Origin: Candidatus Hecatellales archaeon | GTDB taxonomy: Archaea > Thermoproteota > Bathyarchaeia > Hecatellales > Hecatellaceae | Reading direction: 5' to 3' | NCBI GenBank assembly: GCA_003662515.1 | Contig: QMYF01000014.1 | Coordinates: 1-8,013, forward strand | Length of the DNA: 8,013 nucleotides | In this document: positions 6,116 to 8,013 of the stretch, piece by piece | Layout: every line of letters begins with the position of its first letter | How positions within the stretch are numbered: the stretch's first letter is position 1 | The notes under the pieces: model-generated | Seen by the model: only the letters and a program-made list of their open reading frames with translations | Database searches by the model: none | What the model was told of the DNA's origin: nothing | Translations under genes and position numbers: made by a program

Positions 6116-7363
6116 CTACTTTCTCTTCTCCTTAACAAGGTCTACTAAGATTTCGGTAATATCCATCATTTTCATCTTTGAGCCTATATTGTTTATTGCG
6201 TCGGTGAAGTTTCTCCAGCAGAAGGGGCATACGCAGGCTAAGATTTCAGCTCCAGTTGACTCTGCCTCCCTTACCCTGTCAGCTGCCACTGACAGGGAGT
6301 ATTCGGGATATGCTCCTCTAACCCCTCCCCCAGCTGCACAGCAGTATGAGTATTGCCTTGACCTTCTCATCTCCACAAGCTTCACTCCCGGAATGGCTTT
6401 AAGCACGTTTCTAGGCGGGTCGTAGACTTCGCAGTGGCGTCCTAGGTGGCAGGGATCATGGTAGGTTACAACTTTATCTAGGCTTCCCTCAAATTCGATT
6501 TCACCTTTCCTCAGCATCTCCTCGATTAGGTGCATGGTATGTAGGACCTTAGCGTTAAAAATGTTTCCAAGCAGGTCTTTGTAGCCTTCAGGAGGATCCT
6601 GCTGGTAGTCGCGGACTAAGGTTCGATAGCAACCTGCGCAGGTGGTTATGATAGCTTCAGCCCCATGCTTATCTAGCAGTTGCGCGTTATGTTCGGCGAA
6701 TTCTTTGGCTAGGTCCCATTGCCCCGTTCTGAAGAGGGGTGAGCCGCAACACCACTCATCCTCTGAAATAGTTACGTCAACCCCCAGCTTCAGCAGAAGC
6801 CTCAGGGTTGCTAGGGCAATATTCTTCTGCCTGTAGGAGGCTGTGCAACCTACGAAGTATAGGTATTGAGCCTTCTTGGGAAGCTTATTCTTAATGTCAC
6901 TTGGTATCCAGGCTGTGCGGTCGACATGCTTCTCCATGTAGGGGTTCCGCTCAACCTTTATGTGGGCGCTCCATCTGGGTATGGCTCCTGGAGGTTGAAG
7001 GCCAGCCTTTAAGGCTTCATAGCGTAGGGTTTCAATTATCCTTAAAATATAGGGTTTCACGTCGGTTTCACACATTTGCTGGCAGGCTCCACAAGTGGTG
7101 CACGTATAAAGGATGTGAATTAGGCTTTGATTAAGCTCAAGCTTCCCGCTTAGAAGCCCCTTAGCTATAGAGTTTTTGCCTCTAGACCCTAAATAGGCGT
7201 CAAACATGAACTTGTCTCCCTGAGGGCAGCTCGCGGTTGCCAGGTTTTCAGCTGGCCCATACTCATAGAAGTATTTGCAGTTGCCGCAGTGGGTGCACAT
7301 GGAAATGTAGTCGTAAAGTTTGGCGAGCTCTTTGAGGTCCTTCCTAACCAGGACATGTGCCAT
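6116..7363 (-). CDS. HdrD/GlcF-like Fe-S oxidoreductase with two [4Fe-4S] sites and two CCG domains
   Basis: 415 residues, cytoplasmic, with no membrane segment. The N-terminal ferredoxin-like region has C23-x2-C26-x2-C29 with a distant fourth ligand C46-P, then C88-x2-C91-x2-C94-x3-C98. Two CCG (DUF224-type) domains follow: C173...C205-C206-G...C242-x2-C245, and C305...C341-C342...C379-x2-C382. In heterodisulfide reductase subunits B and D such domains hold the catalytic cubane cluster; in GlcF/LldE-type proteins they accept electrons from a flavoprotein. The second domain reads CCAAGGG instead of the common CCG form. The gene lies 15 bp downstream of the GlcD-like gene; its ribosome site GAGGAGGCGG (complement of 7371-7380) overlaps that gene's stop, so the two are co-transcribed and probably form one complex. 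CoM-S-S-CoB reductase activity is possible but unproven; lactate, glycolate or other hydroxyacid oxidation is the alternative. The symbol hdrD is withheld because of this ambiguity. Confidence 0.87.
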   Translation of the reverse strand: MAHVLVRKDLKELAKLYDYISMCTHCGNCKYFYEYGPAENLATASCPQGDKFMFDAYLGSRGKNSIAKGLLSGKLELNQSLIHILYTCTTCGACQQMCETDVKPYILRIIETLRYEALKAGLQPPGAIPRWSAHIKVERNPYMEKHVDRTAWIPSDIKNKLPKKAQYLYFVGCTASYRQKNIALATLRLLLKLGVDVTISEDEWCCGSPLFRTGQWDLAKEFAEHNAQLLDKHGAEAIITTCAGCYRTLVRDYQQDPPEGYKDLLGNIFNAKVLHTMHLIEEMLRKGEIEFEGSLDKVVTYHDPCHLGRHCEVYDPPRNVLKAIPGVKLVEMRRSRQYSYCCAAGGGVRGAYPEYSLSVAADRVREAESTGAEILACVCPFCWRNFTDAINNIGSKMKMMDITEILVDLVKEKRK

Positions 7364-7378
7364 CCTTTTTCCGCCTCC

Positions 7379-8013
7379 TCATCTGACCCCAAGCTTTCCA
7401 GGATTCATGATGTGGTTGGGGTCTAGCATGTCCTTAACCCGGCATATCAGGGAGATCCAGCCTGGATCCGCCTTCTTGTTCATGACACGCCAGTACTCTA
7501 CTGGAGGCTTGTAAGGTATGAGGCCATAGGGCAAGCCTGCCTCCACACATTCAGTCATAGCCTTCTTAGCCCTCTCCACGGAGTCCGGATCCCTCTTATC
7601 GAAGGGAGTCATGGCTCTCAGCATGCCGTAGTGGGCTCCACGGAAGTCGGTGAACCTGACAGCTGGCGAAAGGTTGTATTTAATGTAGATTTCCTTCCAT
7701 TTCTCGTAGATCATAGGCCAGTACTTGCAGGGTGTGAAGGTTCCAGGCCAGGCTAAGCCTCCGCCACAGGACTTGGAGTAGTTCTTGGTTGAGCCTACAA
7801 TCCTGCTGGGAAGCTCCGTTCGGCCACGTTTGGCTTCCGGCGGATACTCGAAGTCAATAAGTTTAACACCTTTGCCTCTAAGCCTCTCAACGGTCTCCTT
7901 CCAAAGCTTACGCTTGTATTCAAGCTCCTCCTCAGACCAGCCGCTTATCACCGTGTAGCTGAACCATTCAGGCGCGTCTTTAGGCTTCTCCTGGTACGGG
8001 TAGGGGATAGGTA
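7379..8013 (-). CDS. FAD-linked oxidase, GlcD/VAO-type, C-terminal part (cut by window edge)
   Basis: About 210 residues of the C-terminal half are visible. The frame stays open from a GTG at 7951 through the right edge (reading PIPYPYQEKPKDAPEWFSYT), so that GTG is an internal codon and the N-terminal FAD-binding domain lies beyond the window. The tail carries the vanillyl-alcohol-oxidase/GlcD-family ending DPNHIMNPGKLG, preceded by RVKDML. This ending belongs to the flavoenzyme cap domain of glycolate oxidase, D-lactate dehydrogenase and cresol dehydrogenase relatives. The neighbouring HdrD/GlcF-like gene is the natural electron acceptor: the flavin would oxidise an organic substrate and pass electrons to the Fe-S clusters, or work in reverse. 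The substrate cannot be deduced from this fragment. GlcD-HdrD gene pairs are known from several archaea, including methyl-using lineages, which fits the nearby corrinoid operon. Confidence 0.85.
   Translation of the reverse strand, partial: PIPYPYQEKPKDAPEWFSYTVISGWSEEELEYKRKLWKETVERLRGKGVKLIDFEYPPEAKRGRTELPSRIVGSTKNYSKSCGGGLAWPGTFTPCKYWPMIYEKWKEIYIKYNLSPAVRFTDFRGAHYGMLRAMTPFDKRDPDSVERAKKAMTECVEAGLPYGLIPYKPPVEYWRVMNKKADPGWISLICRVKDMLDPNHIMNPGKLGVR

Noticed and set aside
7189..7392. Minus-strand open frame of 67 codons overlapping the HdrD-like start
   Set aside because: It is out of frame with the first ferredoxin motif of the HdrD-like gene; the motif-bearing frame is the real one.
7379..7951. 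A complete 190-residue protein starting at GTG 7951
   Set aside because: The frame remains open to the window edge with family-like sequence, so this is the C-terminal part of a longer flavoprotein, not a short or truncated gene.

Overview
The window looks like a chromosomal segment of an archaeon, most likely an uncultured anaerobe of the TACK/Bathyarchaeia/Methanomethylicia type. That placement is inference. It rests on frequent AGG/AGA arginine codons, TTG/GTG starts, GGAGG/GGTGA ribosome sites, a TATA-like promoter element ahead of the corrinoid gene, T-rich terminators, and gene content: a corrinoid protein with an MtaA-type methyltransferase, and an HdrD-like Fe-S protein with a GlcD-like flavoprotein. 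No mcr gene is in view, so methanogenesis cannot be claimed.

Layout. Bases 3-650 (+) encode a small protein resembling a degenerate LAGLIDADG homing-endonuclease fold. Its 3' end overlaps the 3' end of the next gene by 30 bp. Bases 621-1961 hold a divergent pair of paralogous, cysteine-rich membrane-anchored proteins with a NosL-like CxxCGM motif, separated by a 114-bp intergenic region. The plus-strand member leads a compact series: a six-helix membrane protein with extracytoplasmic cysteines (2001-2789), a one-helix anchored beta-sandwich protein (2806-3249), and a membrane-tethered NMT1/SsuA-type substrate-binding protein (about 3300-4292). These read as one envelope module facing outward, perhaps for metal or thiol handling and solute capture. 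Its function is not known to me and it is the most novel-looking part of the window.

A new promoter at about 4306 starts a two-gene methyl-transfer operon: a corrinoid protein with an intact DxHxxG B12 site (4356-5021) and an MtaA/MtbA-type methylcobamide:thiol methyltransferase with the zinc motif HxC...C (5044-6060). The substrate-specific methyltransferase that would load the corrinoid (MtaB, MtmB or MttB class) is not in the window.

A short A/T-rich intergenic region at 6061-6115 separates this operon from a convergent minus-strand operon. That operon reads from the right edge: the C-terminal part of a GlcD-like FAD oxidase (7379-8013, cut by the window) and then an HdrD/GlcF-like protein with two [4Fe-4S] sites and two CCG domains (6116-7363). 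The pair probably passes electrons between an organic substrate or a thiol/disulfide couple and another carrier. It could be coupled metabolically to the methyl-transfer genes next door, but that link is inference from proximity.

I see no rRNA, tRNA, CRISPR array, insertion sequence or long repeat. Almost all of the window is coding; the longest non-coding gap is the 114-bp divergent intergenic region.
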